64,000 nucleotides of DNA, taken from Chitinophagales bacterium (GTDB lineage Bacteria; Bacteroidota; Bacteroidia; Chitinophagales; JADIYW01). This document shows positions 8,691 through 17,971 of this stretch, in pieces (the first letter of the stretch is position 1; every line of letters begins with the position of its first letter). The stretch is taken from assembly GCA_023957245.1 (NCBI GenBank), contig JAMLHJ010000005.1, positions 167,650 to 231,649 on the forward strand, written 5' to 3'. The notes beneath the pieces are model-generated. The model saw nothing but the letters and a program-made list of their open reading frames with translations, was not told the DNA's origin and did no database searches. The position numbers and the translations under genes are program-made.

Positions 8691-11417
8691 TTATTCTGGT
8701 TCAAACCCTAATATAATCGTAAAAGAACCGTTTTTCGCTATATAATCGAAAAATCCTTTTGCTGATTGAATTCGGTTATCGTCATCATTTTTGGGTTGGT
8801 CAAATCTTATGCCATAATCTACACCCAACAATCCAAACATAGGCAAAAATGCTCTAATTCCCAATCCCACACTCTTATTAAGTCTAAAAGGATCATAAGA
8901 AGCAAAGTTTCTATAACTATTTCCTGCCTCAGCAAAGACCAATCCATAAATAGTCGCTGAAGGATTGAGTGAGAATGGATATCTCAATTCCATAGTGAAT
9001 TTATTGAAGATAGCATCTCCTCCACCGTCAGAATACACACCATAACCTCTTTGTGAAATAATATCCTGTCCGAATAACACAATATTACTTGGCAACCCAT
9101 TTCCTCCGACTTCAAATCTTTCAAATGGAGATAATCCTGTTTTCTTGTTGTAATAGCCCAAGAATCCAAACTTAGCAGCAGCTCTAAAGACTAATTTATT
9201 CTTCTTATCTAAGGCTTGGTACCAATCAACTGTCATTCTCCATTTGTGGTATTCTACCCATTTCCATTTGTCCTCTACACTTACATCTTTATAGAAATCA
9301 TCTTTTCTAAATAGAGAATATGGAAGTGTAAATTGTCCTGAAAGGCTGACATTTGAACCACTTGTCGGATACAAAGGCTGGTCTAATGAATTTCTTGACA
9401 ACGTCAAACGCAAGTTCAAGTTGTTGAAGTTACCATTTTCAATTGTAGTCTTTTCGCTATAGATACGTTCACTAAAATTATTTAGTGCATAATTTTGATA
9501 GTTCAAAGATGTCTGGAAAATAAAGTAGTCATCAGGGAATTTCAATCTTGTTCCTAAAGCGACAGACGCTCCATTTGTAATCTGGCTACCATAAGCTTTG
9601 TTGGTAGAATAATTCATCAACTGATATCTAGATCTGAAAGCAGAGAAAGATAAAGCATTTGGTTTACGTCCACCCAACCATGGTTCAGTAAATGAGAAAT
9701 TATAAGTCTGATATTGTTTACCATTACTTTGAACACGTACACTCAATTTTTGTCCATCGCCAGTTGGTAAAGGAGTCCATGCTTTTCTGTCTTTAATATT
9801 TTTTATAGAAAAGTTATTAAAAGAAAGTCCAAGTGTTCCAATTATTCCTTGTGCGCCACCCCAACCAGCAGAAAGTTCTATCTGGTCTGCAGATTTCTCG
9901 CTGACAACATATTTGATATCTACTGTTCCATCTTGAGGATTAGGAACTGGAACGACTTGTGTAGCTTGAGGGTCAAAAAATCCTAAGTTGGCAATCTCTC
10001 TCTGAGAACGAATCAAGTCTGTTCTACTGAATTTTTGACCTGGCAATGTTCTCAGCTCTCGCCTAATGACATTCTCACTCGTCTTATCATTGCCTTCGAT
10101 AATCACATTTTTGATATTGGCTTGAGGTCCTTCAGAAATTCTGATTTCCAAATCAATAGAATCACCATAGATTCCCATTTCTTTAGGGTCAACCGAGAAG
10201 AAAAGATATCCATCATCATAGTACAAAGAAGAAATATCTGCTCCATTAGGATCCATATTTAATTTCTTCTGCAATAATTCCGTATTGTAAACATCTCCTT
10301 TCTTAATACCTAATACTTTGCTCAACAATTCATTGGAATATTTGGCATTGCCTTTAAAGTCGATGTTTCTGAAATAATATTTTTTGCCTTCGTCAACTTT
10401 GATTTTAATTTTCACCTCATTGGAAGATGGCATATAGACTGTATCGAAAACGATATTGGCATCTCTATAACCTTCTTTGTTGTAAAGGTCAATAATTGCT
10501 CTTTTGTCAGCAATATATTTTTCTTCATTGAACTTGGTACTTTTAAACAAACTAATGGTTACTCTTTCATCAAAAAACTTTTTAATAGACTTATAGTTAA
10601 AATTGGAAAGAGTATAAAGAGCCCTTTTTAAACGTTTTTTATCGGTAAGAATTTCTTTATCAGAGGCATTAAACAATTTGATAGCACTCTTTTGGTGAGT
10701 ATCTTTCATCGCTTTCCTCACTTTGCTATCAGGTAATTGATCGACACCTTCCAATTCGATAGAAGATATCTTAGCTTTCAATCCTTTTTTAACATCAATA
10801 TATAGCGATGCAGTATTCAATGCAAATGTATCTTGTGTAGATTTGAATGTAACCTCAGGAGATAAATATCCTTTTTCTTTATAAAATTCTAAGACCGTAT
10901 TTCTAATTGAATTTTCCAATGATGGAGTAATCGGTCTTCCTTTTAGATTGGTGATTTTTTTAGAAATATCTTCAGCCTGTCCTTTCTTAATTCCTTTGAA
11001 ATAATAATTAGACATTCTAGGTTTTTCAACTACATACAAACTTAAATCTACTCTATCGCCATTGATATTGCTAATTCTAAATTCGACATCTGTGAATAAT
11101 CCTTGCTTCCATAGCGTCTTAATCGCTTTGGCAATTTCATCACCAGGTAATTCAATTTCTTGTTCAACATAGATTCCTGTAATACTTCTAATAATATTCT
11201 TATCAAAATATTGTGAGCCTATAATATCAAATTTATTGATAGTATATTTTTTAGGATCTTTAAAATTGACAGCAGGTTGTTCTTCTGTATTCTCTTCTTG
11301 TTGAGATATTACAGCGATAGAGTCTGTATCAACTTGATTTTCTGTTTCTTGTGCCCAGGATTTTCCTGCTATAAGCAATATAAAATATAATGCAAATAAA
11401 TGCTTAATACGATTCAT
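8691..11417 (-). CDS. bamA: outer-membrane protein assembly factor BamA
   Basis: A 908-residue Omp85 protein. A signal peptide (MNRIKHLFALYFILLIAGKSWAQ) is followed by a short acidic Gln/Glu-rich stretch, then POTRA domains to about residue 500 (for example YTINKFDIIGSQYFDKNIIR, YYFRNIDFKGNAKYSNELLS, ANIKNVIIEGNDKTSENVIR), and a 16-strand barrel from about 515 to the end. The barrel ends in FTIILGFEPE and includes AFRSRYQLMNYSTNKAYGSQ and the conserved lid region around GGNGLPSNIVLFGQDIISQRGY. BamA inserts barrels into the outer membrane. At about 900 residues it is longer than the E. coli protein (about 810), which is usual for Bacteroidota. It starts at TAATG overlapping uppS by one base. 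Confidence 0.93.
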   Translation of the reverse strand: MNRIKHLFALYFILLIAGKSWAQETENQVDTDSIAVISQQEENTEEQPAVNFKDPKKYTINKFDIIGSQYFDKNIIRSITGIYVEQEIELPGDEIAKAIKTLWKQGLFTDVEFRISNINGDRVDLSLYVVEKPRMSNYYFKGIKKGQAEDISKKITNLKGRPITPSLENSIRNTVLEFYKEKGYLSPEVTFKSTQDTFALNTASLYIDVKKGLKAKISSIELEGVDQLPDSKVRKAMKDTHQKSAIKLFNASDKEILTDKKRLKRALYTLSNFNYKSIKKFFDERVTISLFKSTKFNEEKYIADKRAIIDLYNKEGYRDANIVFDTVYMPSSNEVKIKIKVDEGKKYYFRNIDFKGNAKYSNELLSKVLGIKKGDVYNTELLQKKLNMDPNGADISSLYYDDGYLFFSVDPKEMGIYGDSIDLEIRISEGPQANIKNVIIEGNDKTSENVIRRELRTLPGQKFSRTDLIRSQREIANLGFFDPQATQVVPVPNPQDGTVDIKYVVSEKSADQIELSAGWGGAQGIIGTLGLSFNNFSIKNIKDRKAWTPLPTGDGQKLSVRVQSNGKQYQTYNFSFTEPWLGGRKPNALSFSAFRSRYQLMNYSTNKAYGSQITNGASVALGTRLKFPDDYFIFQTSLNYQNYALNNFSERIYSEKTTIENGNFNNLNLRLTLSRNSLDQPLYPTSGSNVSLSGQFTLPYSLFRKDDFYKDVSVEDKWKWVEYHKWRMTVDWYQALDKKNKLVFRAAAKFGFLGYYNKKTGLSPFERFEVGGNGLPSNIVLFGQDIISQRGYGVYSDGGGDAIFNKFTMELRYPFSLNPSATIYGLVFAEAGNSYRNFASYDPFRLNKSVGLGIRAFLPMFGLLGVDYGIRFDQPKNDDDNRIQSAKGFFDYIAKNGSFTIILGFEPE

Positions 11418-12208
11418 TAACTGTTTATTTGTTCACTGGTTTTTCCAAATCTTCTTTCTCTCTGTTGATATTGATAAATGAAGGAATAAATATCTTCTTT
11501 TTCAATTTCTGGCCATAGTTTGTCTGTAAAGATAAATTCTGTATATGCAATTTGCCAAAGCAAAAAGTTACTTACTCTACATTCTCCACTGGTTCTAATC
11601 AATAATTCAGGATCGGGGATTTGATGGGTTTGTAAATAATTTTTAACACTTTCAGGCTTTAAATCCTGTAAAGAGATTTTTTCATTTTGTAAATCTTGTG
11701 CCATTTTCAAAAAGGCTTCAAATATTTCTTCTCTAGCACCATAACTCAATGCCAAAGTCAAAGTCATTCTTGTGTTGTTCTTTGTCAGCTCAATTGCTTT
11801 CAGTAATTCAGCTCTTGTTTTAGCTGGGAGGCTATTTAAGTTACCAATGGCATTCAATCTGATATTATTTTTCTGCAAGGTTTTTACTTCTCTACCAATT
11901 GTCAGCACCAAAAGTTCCATCAATGCAGTTACTTCAAATGAAGGTCTGCTCCAGTTTTCAGTAGAAAATGCATATAAAGTGAGGTATTTTACACCGATTT
12001 CAGCACATGCTTCAGTTGCTTCTCTTACAGCTTTTACCCCATTTTTATGTCCAAAAACTCTAGGTTTACCTTGCTTTTTTGCCCAGCGACCATTCCCATC
12101 CATGATGACAGCAATATGCTCAGGCAAACTATTATAGTCTATTAAGTCTTTGTATCCTTCTTGTTTTATGCTCTCCATACTTTCAGACTTTATTGAATGG
12201 TTGGACAT
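11417..12208 (-). CDS. uppS: isoprenyl transferase (undecaprenyl diphosphate synthase)
   Basis: A 263-residue cis-prenyltransferase. The signature HIAVIMDGNGRWAKKQG carries the Mg-binding Asp37, followed by FGHKNG, LTLYAFSTENWSRP near residue 88 and the C-terminal LLIRTSGECRVSNFLLWQ and YTEFIFTDKLWPE. It condenses isopentenyl diphosphate with farnesyl diphosphate to make the C55 carrier for peptidoglycan and surface glycans. The start at 12208 overlaps the upstream gene by 19 bases; Met11 (12178) would avoid the overlap and keep the fold. Placement just before bamA is typical here and couples lipid carrier and outer-membrane assembly genes. Confidence 0.93.
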   Translation of the reverse strand: MSNHSIKSESMESIKQEGYKDLIDYNSLPEHIAVIMDGNGRWAKKQGKPRVFGHKNGVKAVREATEACAEIGVKYLTLYAFSTENWSRPSFEVTALMELLVLTIGREVKTLQKNNIRLNAIGNLNSLPAKTRAELLKAIELTKNNTRMTLTLALSYGAREEIFEAFLKMAQDLQNEKISLQDLKPESVKNYLQTHQIPDPELLIRTSGECRVSNFLLWQIAYTEFIFTDKLWPEIEKEDIYSFIYQYQQRERRFGKTSEQINS

Positions 12209-13062
12209 TTAATCGTATTAAAGGTATAGGTTATTCCTATACTGTAAAAATTAAATCTGTCATTGTCCTTTGAAGACCCTCTTTGCTTGCCTGGATACCC
12301 AATAGGAGCTATGCCTAGCTCAGGAGATCTATCAGACAATGCCTCTGAAAAATTGACTCCATCTTTAATATAATTCAATTCAGAAGCATCTGGATAAACA
12401 GCGTGAACATCATCCAGATTGTCATTAAAGGTTTTTCTAGTCATCAGCTCTACTTGAACTGTCCAGTTTTTATTCAGACTATATTTTATACCTCCTCCAA
12501 ATGGGATAGAAATTGCAAAAGGACTATATCCACTTTGAGTCTTTTCACCTATTGCATTGGGATTCTTTTGACCTTCTGTTCCTATTGGTTCCAAATTGAC
12601 CTTTTGTCCTTTGTATGTTGTGTAACTGCTAAAATGGTAAAATCCAATACCAACGAACATATACGGTGTCCATTTTTTCTTTTTGATAATTGTTTGTTTG
12701 GAGCCACCTTGTTCCCAATCAAAAAAATTAATTTCATACAAGCCACTCAGTTCAATAATATTTGACTGAAAACTGAGATTTCTTGCTTGTAAATAAGGTT
12801 GGTGTTGCGATAATTTTTCATCAGAGGCAGCAACCCATGCATGAGAAACCCCCACTCTGACAGCCATTCTATTGTTGAGATTTAATCTGTAAAACAATCC
12901 TTCTCCAATTCTGTTTTGTTTGAAAGAATAGTTGGGGTTCAAATCTCCAAAATAGTTTGTAGAGGCTAAGAATAGACCATATTCACTCTTTTGCGCACTT
13001 ACATTAAAGGCACACAAGCAAATTGATATGATGCTGAGATATGTTTTCAGCTGTTGAGACAC
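12190..13062 (-). CDS. DUF6089-type outer-membrane beta-barrel protein (GTG start)
   Basis: A 290-residue protein starting with GTG at 13062 (an in-frame TAA lies directly before it). The signal peptide is MSQQLKTYLSIISICLCAFNVSAQ, and the mature part begins KSEYGLFLASTNYFGDLNP, the opening typical of DUF6089 proteins. Later segments (WTPYMFVGIGFYHFSSYT, FAISIPFGGGIKYSLNKNWT, FNFYSIGITYTFN) are membrane beta strands of a small barrel. The family is conserved in front of uppS-bamA in Bacteroidota and has no assigned function; context suggests a part in outer-membrane assembly. It is the first gene of the envelope operon and has a good -7 element upstream. Confidence 0.8.
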   Translation of the reverse strand: MSQQLKTYLSIISICLCAFNVSAQKSEYGLFLASTNYFGDLNPNYSFKQNRIGEGLFYRLNLNNRMAVRVGVSHAWVAASDEKLSQHQPYLQARNLSFQSNIIELSGLYEINFFDWEQGGSKQTIIKKKKWTPYMFVGIGFYHFSSYTTYKGQKVNLEPIGTEGQKNPNAIGEKTQSGYSPFAISIPFGGGIKYSLNKNWTVQVELMTRKTFNDNLDDVHAVYPDASELNYIKDGVNFSEALSDRSPELGIAPIGYPGKQRGSSKDNDRFNFYSIGITYTFNTIKCPTIQ

Positions 13063-13087
13063 TTATTCTTTAATATTTTTGAGAGAA

Positions 13088-13095
13088 CAAAGATA
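13088..13095 (-). promoter_or_regulatory. candidate Bacteroidota -7 promoter element for the bamA operon
   Basis: On the minus strand the octamer TATCTTTG matches the Bacteroidota -7 consensus TAnnTTTG exactly and lies 25 bases before the GTG start of the DUF6089 gene. No good TTTG -33 element is seen at the expected distance (only a T-rich GTTTATTT), so the call rests on the -7 element and position. Confidence 0.45.
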
Positions 13096-13178
13096 GATAA
13101 ATAACGAAGAAAATAAACTTGATTATATAATGGATTGAGATATTGAAATTTTTAACGTTTTTTATCGCAATTTGTCAG

Positions 13179-14057
13179 TTAATTTCTAGTGTCTTCTCCC
13201 CACATTAATTTCTTTCTGAGCGTCTTGATATATGAAGCCTCTGACAATCTTAATAGTTTGAAATCAAAAGACGCTTTTCTAATTGCTAACTTAAAATCTT
13301 TCTCTACTTTTTTATACCTCGAATCTATAGAACATAGAAAACTTTTGGCTCTGGTTTCGACTTCAAAAGACAAGATTGTATTATCAGGAATAATCATCGG
13401 TCTTGCATTCAAATTATGTGGAGCCACAGGCGTTAAAACAAAAGAATGTGCAATCGGAAAAACAATTGGACCTCCACAACTTAGAGAATAAGCTGTTGAG
13501 CCTGTAGGTGTACAAGCAATCAATCCATCAGCCCAAAAGGAGTTGAGAAATTCTCCATTCAGATAAGTATGGACAATAATCATTGAAGAAGAGTCCGTTT
13601 TAGTCAATGTTACTTCATTCAATCCAAAATTTACTTCCCCAAAAATAGGTCTTGCAGTGTCAACATGAATCAAAGATCTATTTTCTATGCTATAATTATG
13701 AGTATGAAGAGCAGCAACAAGAGCATTGATATCACTCTTATTGATATCTGCCAAAAAACCCAATCGACCAATATTAATCCCAGCTACAGGAATCCCACTA
13801 TTTCTTACAAAATGAACAGTATCCAACAATGTCCCATCTCCTCCAATTGAAATCATCAAATCAACATTATTGACCAAATCAGTATGAGTTTTGAAAGAAT
13901 GAAGTGTAGGTAAATTGGGTATCTGCTTATAAAATGACTTTAAATAAGGTTCATACACAAGTATTTTATATCCCAAATGGTTCAAAGCATTTAGCAACTC
14001 TGGCAAATGAGCAGATTGATCTTTCTTAAATACTCTACTATATATCGCAATATTCAT
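13179..14057 (-). CDS. nadK: NAD kinase
   Basis: A 292-residue cytoplasmic kinase with the family signatures: ISIGGDGTLLDT around residues 69-80 (GGDGT with catalytic Asp74), GINIGRLGFLADI near 93-105, the NEVTLTK motif, and DGLIACTPTGSTAYSLSCGG near 175-195. It phosphorylates NAD to NADP. The length is normal. It is separated from the downstream DUF6089 gene by 116 bases that hold a promoter candidate, and from the upstream glycosyltransferase gene by 108 bases of AT-rich sequence, so it is probably a single-gene unit. Confidence 0.95.
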   Translation of the reverse strand: MNIAIYSRVFKKDQSAHLPELLNALNHLGYKILVYEPYLKSFYKQIPNLPTLHSFKTHTDLVNNVDLMISIGGDGTLLDTVHFVRNSGIPVAGINIGRLGFLADINKSDINALVAALHTHNYSIENRSLIHVDTARPIFGEVNFGLNEVTLTKTDSSSMIIVHTYLNGEFLNSFWADGLIACTPTGSTAYSLSCGGPIVFPIAHSFVLTPVAPHNLNARPMIIPDNTILSFEVETRAKSFLCSIDSRYKKVEKDFKLAIRKASFDFKLLRLSEASYIKTLRKKLMWGEDTRN

Positions 14058-14165
14058 TTCCTAATACTATCTATCAACAAATAAAGTTAATGTAAAAATT
14101 CATAGTGAAAAAATAAACTCCATGAACATCACAGATAAGACAATTTAATACTATTTTAATACTTT

Positions 14166-15371
14166 TTAATTTTCAATAGCTTGTATCACTTTGTCAAACA
14201 CAGACTTCCAAGTGTAAAGTTCTTCTGCCAATTGTCTAGAATGGAAAGAAATTTTCTCCCATAATTCTTTATTTTCCAATAGTTGCAAAGTATCATCAGC
14301 AAATTGCTGAGCTTCATCTGTTACCATCATTGAATTTGCATTCACCACTTTCAATCCTTCAGCTCCTATTGTAGTTGAAACGGTAGGAATTCCACGATAT
14401 AAAGCATTCATCACTTTGACTTTTATACCACTCCCAAATCTCAAAGGAGAAATAAATACTTTACATTTTGTGTAGTAATCATCCAAATTCTGAACAAAAC
14501 CAGTAAGAACAACATTTCTACTAGCATTTGCAGCTTGAATAATTCTGACATCTGGATTCTTCCCTACAACGAAAAACATTGTTTCAGGCTGTTGGGCTAA
14601 TATTTTAGGCCAGATATCTCGTATAAAATATAATACTGCATCAATATTGGCTTCCCAAGTCAATGTACCAATAAATAATACGGCATTTTCTGCATTTCCC
14701 CAATTCAAAGGAGGCAAACTCAGCATTTCCTCATCTCCTAAATGATATGTTTCATAAAATTTGGAGGCATTAGCTCCTATTTTGACCAATTCCTCTTTAT
14801 CATTTGGAGCTGCTAGTATCGTATCTGCACGCTGGCAAATTTTACTTTCATAATTTTTAATCCAAAAAGCTTGATTTTTTAAAGCTAGTTTTTTGACAAA
14901 GGATTTCTCCAATTGAGCAAATCTATCCCAAATTAAGTACTCACAATTATGTTGGTGTAAAATCACTTTCCCTTTAAAATTCTTTGGTACATATTGAAAC
15001 ATTTCATAGTGGTCAACAAAAATTGCATCTACTTGCTGAGCCCAACTTTGAATCTGTTGAGAAAATTTTGGAGAGCGATTGCGATACAGATTGAGTGGTT
15101 GGAAAAGAAGGTTAGATTTTATCAGATTCATTCCTGTTCTAGGGATATCCAACTGTTCAAAATAATAGTCGTCTAATTTTACTAAAGAAAGAAATGTCTG
15201 GACGTCTTGTTCCTCATCGTTCTTCAAAAAAGTGGCCAAACGCAATTGATATTTCTGGCTTAAGAACTCCACAAGTCGCCAACTTTTTATCACGCCGCCA
15301 CTGATTGGAGGATATGGCAATTGTGTACTTATAAATAATATCTTTTGAATTCCACTCATGGTTATAGCCAA
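14166..15371 (-). CDS. GT-B-fold glycosyltransferase (group 1/GT4-like)
   Basis: A 401-residue protein without membrane spans. The N-terminal Rossmann start (QKILFISTQLPYPPISGGVI) and the C-terminal half, with AVLFIGTLTWEANIDAVLYF and FGSGIKVKVMNALYRGIPTV then STTIGAEGL, are the acceptor and donor domains of GT-B enzymes that retain sugar configuration. It likely adds a sugar to a lipid-linked surface glycan at the cytoplasmic membrane face. Start choice is open: Met1 (15371) overlaps the sulfotransferase stop by 10 bases, Met5 (15359) does not. It is the last gene of the minus-strand glycan run. Confidence 0.82.
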   Translation of the reverse strand: MAITMSGIQKILFISTQLPYPPISGGVIKSWRLVEFLSQKYQLRLATFLKNDEEQDVQTFLSLVKLDDYYFEQLDIPRTGMNLIKSNLLFQPLNLYRNRSPKFSQQIQSWAQQVDAIFVDHYEMFQYVPKNFKGKVILHQHNCEYLIWDRFAQLEKSFVKKLALKNQAFWIKNYESKICQRADTILAAPNDKEELVKIGANASKFYETYHLGDEEMLSLPPLNWGNAENAVLFIGTLTWEANIDAVLYFIRDIWPKILAQQPETMFFVVGKNPDVRIIQAANASRNVVLTGFVQNLDDYYTKCKVFISPLRFGSGIKVKVMNALYRGIPTVSTTIGAEGLKVVNANSMMVTDEAQQFADDTLQLLENKELWEKISFHSRQLAEELYTWKSVFDKVIQAIEN

Positions 15372-16318
15372 TTCTTTAAATCTCTTTGAATCAATTTCTC
15401 AAGTAATAAAATATCTGAACGATAATATTCTATCAGATATTGACGTTCTTCATCCGTCATTTGGGGAATATCTTCTTTCCCTGATTTATACATCCATCTT
15501 TTAAATGGTGTTCTCCAACTATGTGGCAAATTGTTTTTTGCCCAGCTGATAAGCCCATATTGATTTAGCCAATAATTGATTTTTTTTAATTTAGGCACTC
15601 CTCCTTCATTAGCCTTTTCTTCAGTATTGATTGGCACATTTGGATTTACTCCTAAAAACTCAAACATTTCTTTAACGATTTTCGTTGGATTCTCTTTATA
15701 ATCATCAAAAAGAAAGATTTTGATTTGTTCTTTGGGGAAGATGTCATAATATCTTTTAAGCTGCTCATAATACTTGCCTATCATTAAGTACTGATGATTA
15801 GCTCCCCAGCCTTTGTGCTTGGCTTTGTCATCATTGATTATCTCATTGAGAAAATCTTGTTCTAAGATTTTACCTTGCTTGAGATTCATGATATATTGAG
15901 AAAAAGCCCTTTCTGCTGGATTTCTAAGCATCGCCATAATTTTTGCATTGGGATAGGCTTCAAAAATCTTTTGAGGAGCATTTTCATACAACATATAAGA
16001 AAGGCTCATTTCCCCAATTGCCTTTTGGTTCTTGACATTTGAAAACAGATGTAGATAGTCTTTCTCTTTTGTAATATGTGCAATATGAACTGGATAAGAC
16101 ATCCCTTCCTTAAAATATCTTTCAAGGTCTATCGATATATCATGTCGGTAATCTCTTGCAAACAATGATTCGTCAATATCCAATCGAGAAAAATAATTGA
16201 CTTCCTTTATCGGACTTAGATAAATCTCTGGATGTTGATCTAAATATCTATGCAAAGAAGTCGTACCTCCTTTAACAGTGCCGATTAGAAAAAAATTGGG
16301 ATGATGAACTTGTTCCAT
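15362..16318 (-). CDS. PAPS-dependent sulfotransferase
   Basis: A 318-residue protein with the two PAPS-binding motifs of the sulfotransferase family: FFLIGTVKGGTTSLHRYL at 9-26 (5'-phosphosulfate loop, Lys16) and AMLRNPAERAFSQYIMN near 134-150 (3'-phosphate binding, Arg and Ser). Such enzymes transfer sulfate from PAPS to carbohydrate hydroxyls. Its place between a glycosyltransferase and a glycoside-hydrolase-like lipoprotein suggests that the surface glycan made here is sulfated, a trait frequent in aquatic bacteria. No signal peptide is present, so it acts in the cytoplasm on a precursor. It starts 1 base before the stop of the upstream gene. Confidence 0.88.
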   Translation of the reverse strand: MEQVHHPNFFLIGTVKGGTTSLHRYLDQHPEIYLSPIKEVNYFSRLDIDESLFARDYRHDISIDLERYFKEGMSYPVHIAHITKEKDYLHLFSNVKNQKAIGEMSLSYMLYENAPQKIFEAYPNAKIMAMLRNPAERAFSQYIMNLKQGKILEQDFLNEIINDDKAKHKGWGANHQYLMIGKYYEQLKRYYDIFPKEQIKIFLFDDYKENPTKIVKEMFEFLGVNPNVPINTEEKANEGGVPKLKKINYWLNQYGLISWAKNNLPHSWRTPFKRWMYKSGKEDIPQMTDEERQYLIEYYRSDILLLEKLIQRDLKNWL

Positions 16319-17971
16319 TTATAACGCAATTTCAAGATATCCAACACTATATCCTGGTACAGAAAAATCTTTAGCGTCTTTTTTGTTAGGAATATATTGA
16401 ATCATATCCACCATATTAGGAAGTGTTTTATAAAAACCATTCAGTCCAGCAAGCGACCATGGATATTTTCCTTGAATACCTTCTATTTTCTTTATTTCTT
16501 TTGCTCCTTTCACTTCAAAAGCTATTTTTTCAGCAGATTTATTGATAAAATAGAGGAAGATAGAAGATTTGTCTTTGCTAACAAATGTTTTAAAAACAAC
16601 ATTTTTGACAGTGATATTTTGAGGATAAGAAATCTTTTCATCCATTCTTAGAGCCTCAAGATTGAGAAGCTCTCTGAAATATAAAAAAGGGAAATAAGTA
16701 GAATTGTATGCAATATTTCCTTCTCTTTTCAAATAATTGACTTTTTGTTGCTGTGTATATGTAAATAAAGGTGCCGCATAACCTCCAGAACCATAATTGT
16801 GAAAAAATGCATATTCTAATTCATTGTTCTTAGCACACAAATCTATTAGCCCCATTAATGATTCGCCTACAAACTCCGCATGTCTAATAGTGTTTGCAAC
16901 AGTACTAGCTGCATCAACATTCCATTCTGTCACCCACATTTTTTTATTGCCATAAAATGACTTGTAGTGCTCTAAGACAATTTGATGATAATGGTAGTAT
17001 TCTGGCGCCAATGTTAAATCGGTACAACCGAATACTGCTTTCAAATCATCGCCTCCCTTCTTTTCACACGTAGAAACATTTGAATAAAGATGAGGAATAT
17101 AAAAGTCATAAAAAATTTCTTTACCTAATGTAGCATTCCAAAGGTTTTGAAATTTCTGATAACTTCCTTGAGGATTGGCTTCAGTAGGGTCAGCAGCCAC
17201 CACCCCTAGTTTCATTTGAGGATATTTTTTCCTGATTGCGCTCGCATATTCTTTGGCTTTTTGAATATAACTTTCTACTGTAGGAAAATATTTTCTATAC
17301 TGAGTCAAATAGAACTCATTGCCCAATTCAACTCCTATTACTTGGATATTCTGAGATTTAAAATAATCTAATGCCCACAAAGTTTCATCGACCGTTCCAG
17401 TCATTAGGTTAGCAACATAAACTACTTGGCTATTCGCCATTTTACAGACAGTTGTGAAGTGATAAATTGCATTTTTGTCAAACAAAGCCATTGCTCTAGT
17501 GATTTCAGGAAATCCACCTTTCACATCTTCTTGTCGAAAGCCGTAGCCTTTACCATCAGGGTGATAGTAATTGGCGAGTGTTCCTCCAGGGAAACGCAAA
17601 GCTTTAGGTCTTAATATCTGTGTTATTGTTTTAACTGCAGGTTCGGTTTCAATAGGAGCAGTAAATAAAAATCCTGTATTAAATGAAATTAAATTAGGAT
17701 TGGGGACATACTGCTTGGAATAATCTGGCTGAATAACCACTTTATTCGACAGATTGGGAATAACAATTTGCTGAGAAGAATTATTTGTATTCTCGACAGG
17801 TTTAGATGAAGGAATATTGGGTTGAGTTGGAGTTGGTTTACTTCCTGTAGAAGGAGATGAAACCGGAAACTGTGTACAAGATATCCACCAAAAACTAAGT
17901 AGCCATAGAAGAATCACCGAGTAATGCTTCTTGGTCTTTCCTGAATTTTTTAACTTTTTCAATTTTATCAT
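16319..17971 (-). CDS. glycoside-hydrolase-like lipoprotein (clan GH-A, arabinofuranosidase-like)
   Basis: A 550-residue exported protein. The N-terminus has a basic region, a hydrophobic core and a Cys at 32 (LLSFWWISC), likely lipidated although the residue at -3 is not the usual Leu. Residues 33-70 are a Ser/Pro/Thr-rich linker. The catalytic region is a (beta/alpha)8-type barrel with LRFPGGTLANYYHPDG at 125-140, VIGVELGNEF at 211-220 (Asn218-Glu219, candidate acid/base) and MWVTEWN at 345-351 (Glu349, candidate nucleophile), then a beta-sandwich C-terminus. It may trim or remodel the glycan built by its neighbours at the cell surface. It overlaps the upstream polymerase-like gene by 77 bases. 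The exact GH family is not certain. Confidence 0.72.
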   Translation of the reverse strand: MIKLKKLKNSGKTKKHYSVILLWLLSFWWISCTQFPVSSPSTGSKPTPTQPNIPSSKPVENTNNSSQQIVIPNLSNKVVIQPDYSKQYVPNPNLISFNTGFLFTAPIETEPAVKTITQILRPKALRFPGGTLANYYHPDGKGYGFRQEDVKGGFPEITRAMALFDKNAIYHFTTVCKMANSQVVYVANLMTGTVDETLWALDYFKSQNIQVIGVELGNEFYLTQYRKYFPTVESYIQKAKEYASAIRKKYPQMKLGVVAADPTEANPQGSYQKFQNLWNATLGKEIFYDFYIPHLYSNVSTCEKKGGDDLKAVFGCTDLTLAPEYYHYHQIVLEHYKSFYGNKKMWVTEWNVDAASTVANTIRHAEFVGESLMGLIDLCAKNNELEYAFFHNYGSGGYAAPLFTYTQQQKVNYLKREGNIAYNSTYFPFLYFRELLNLEALRMDEKISYPQNITVKNVVFKTFVSKDKSSIFLYFINKSAEKIAFEVKGAKEIKKIEGIQGKYPWSLAGLNGFYKTLPNMVDMIQYIPNKKDAKDFSVPGYSVGYLEIAL

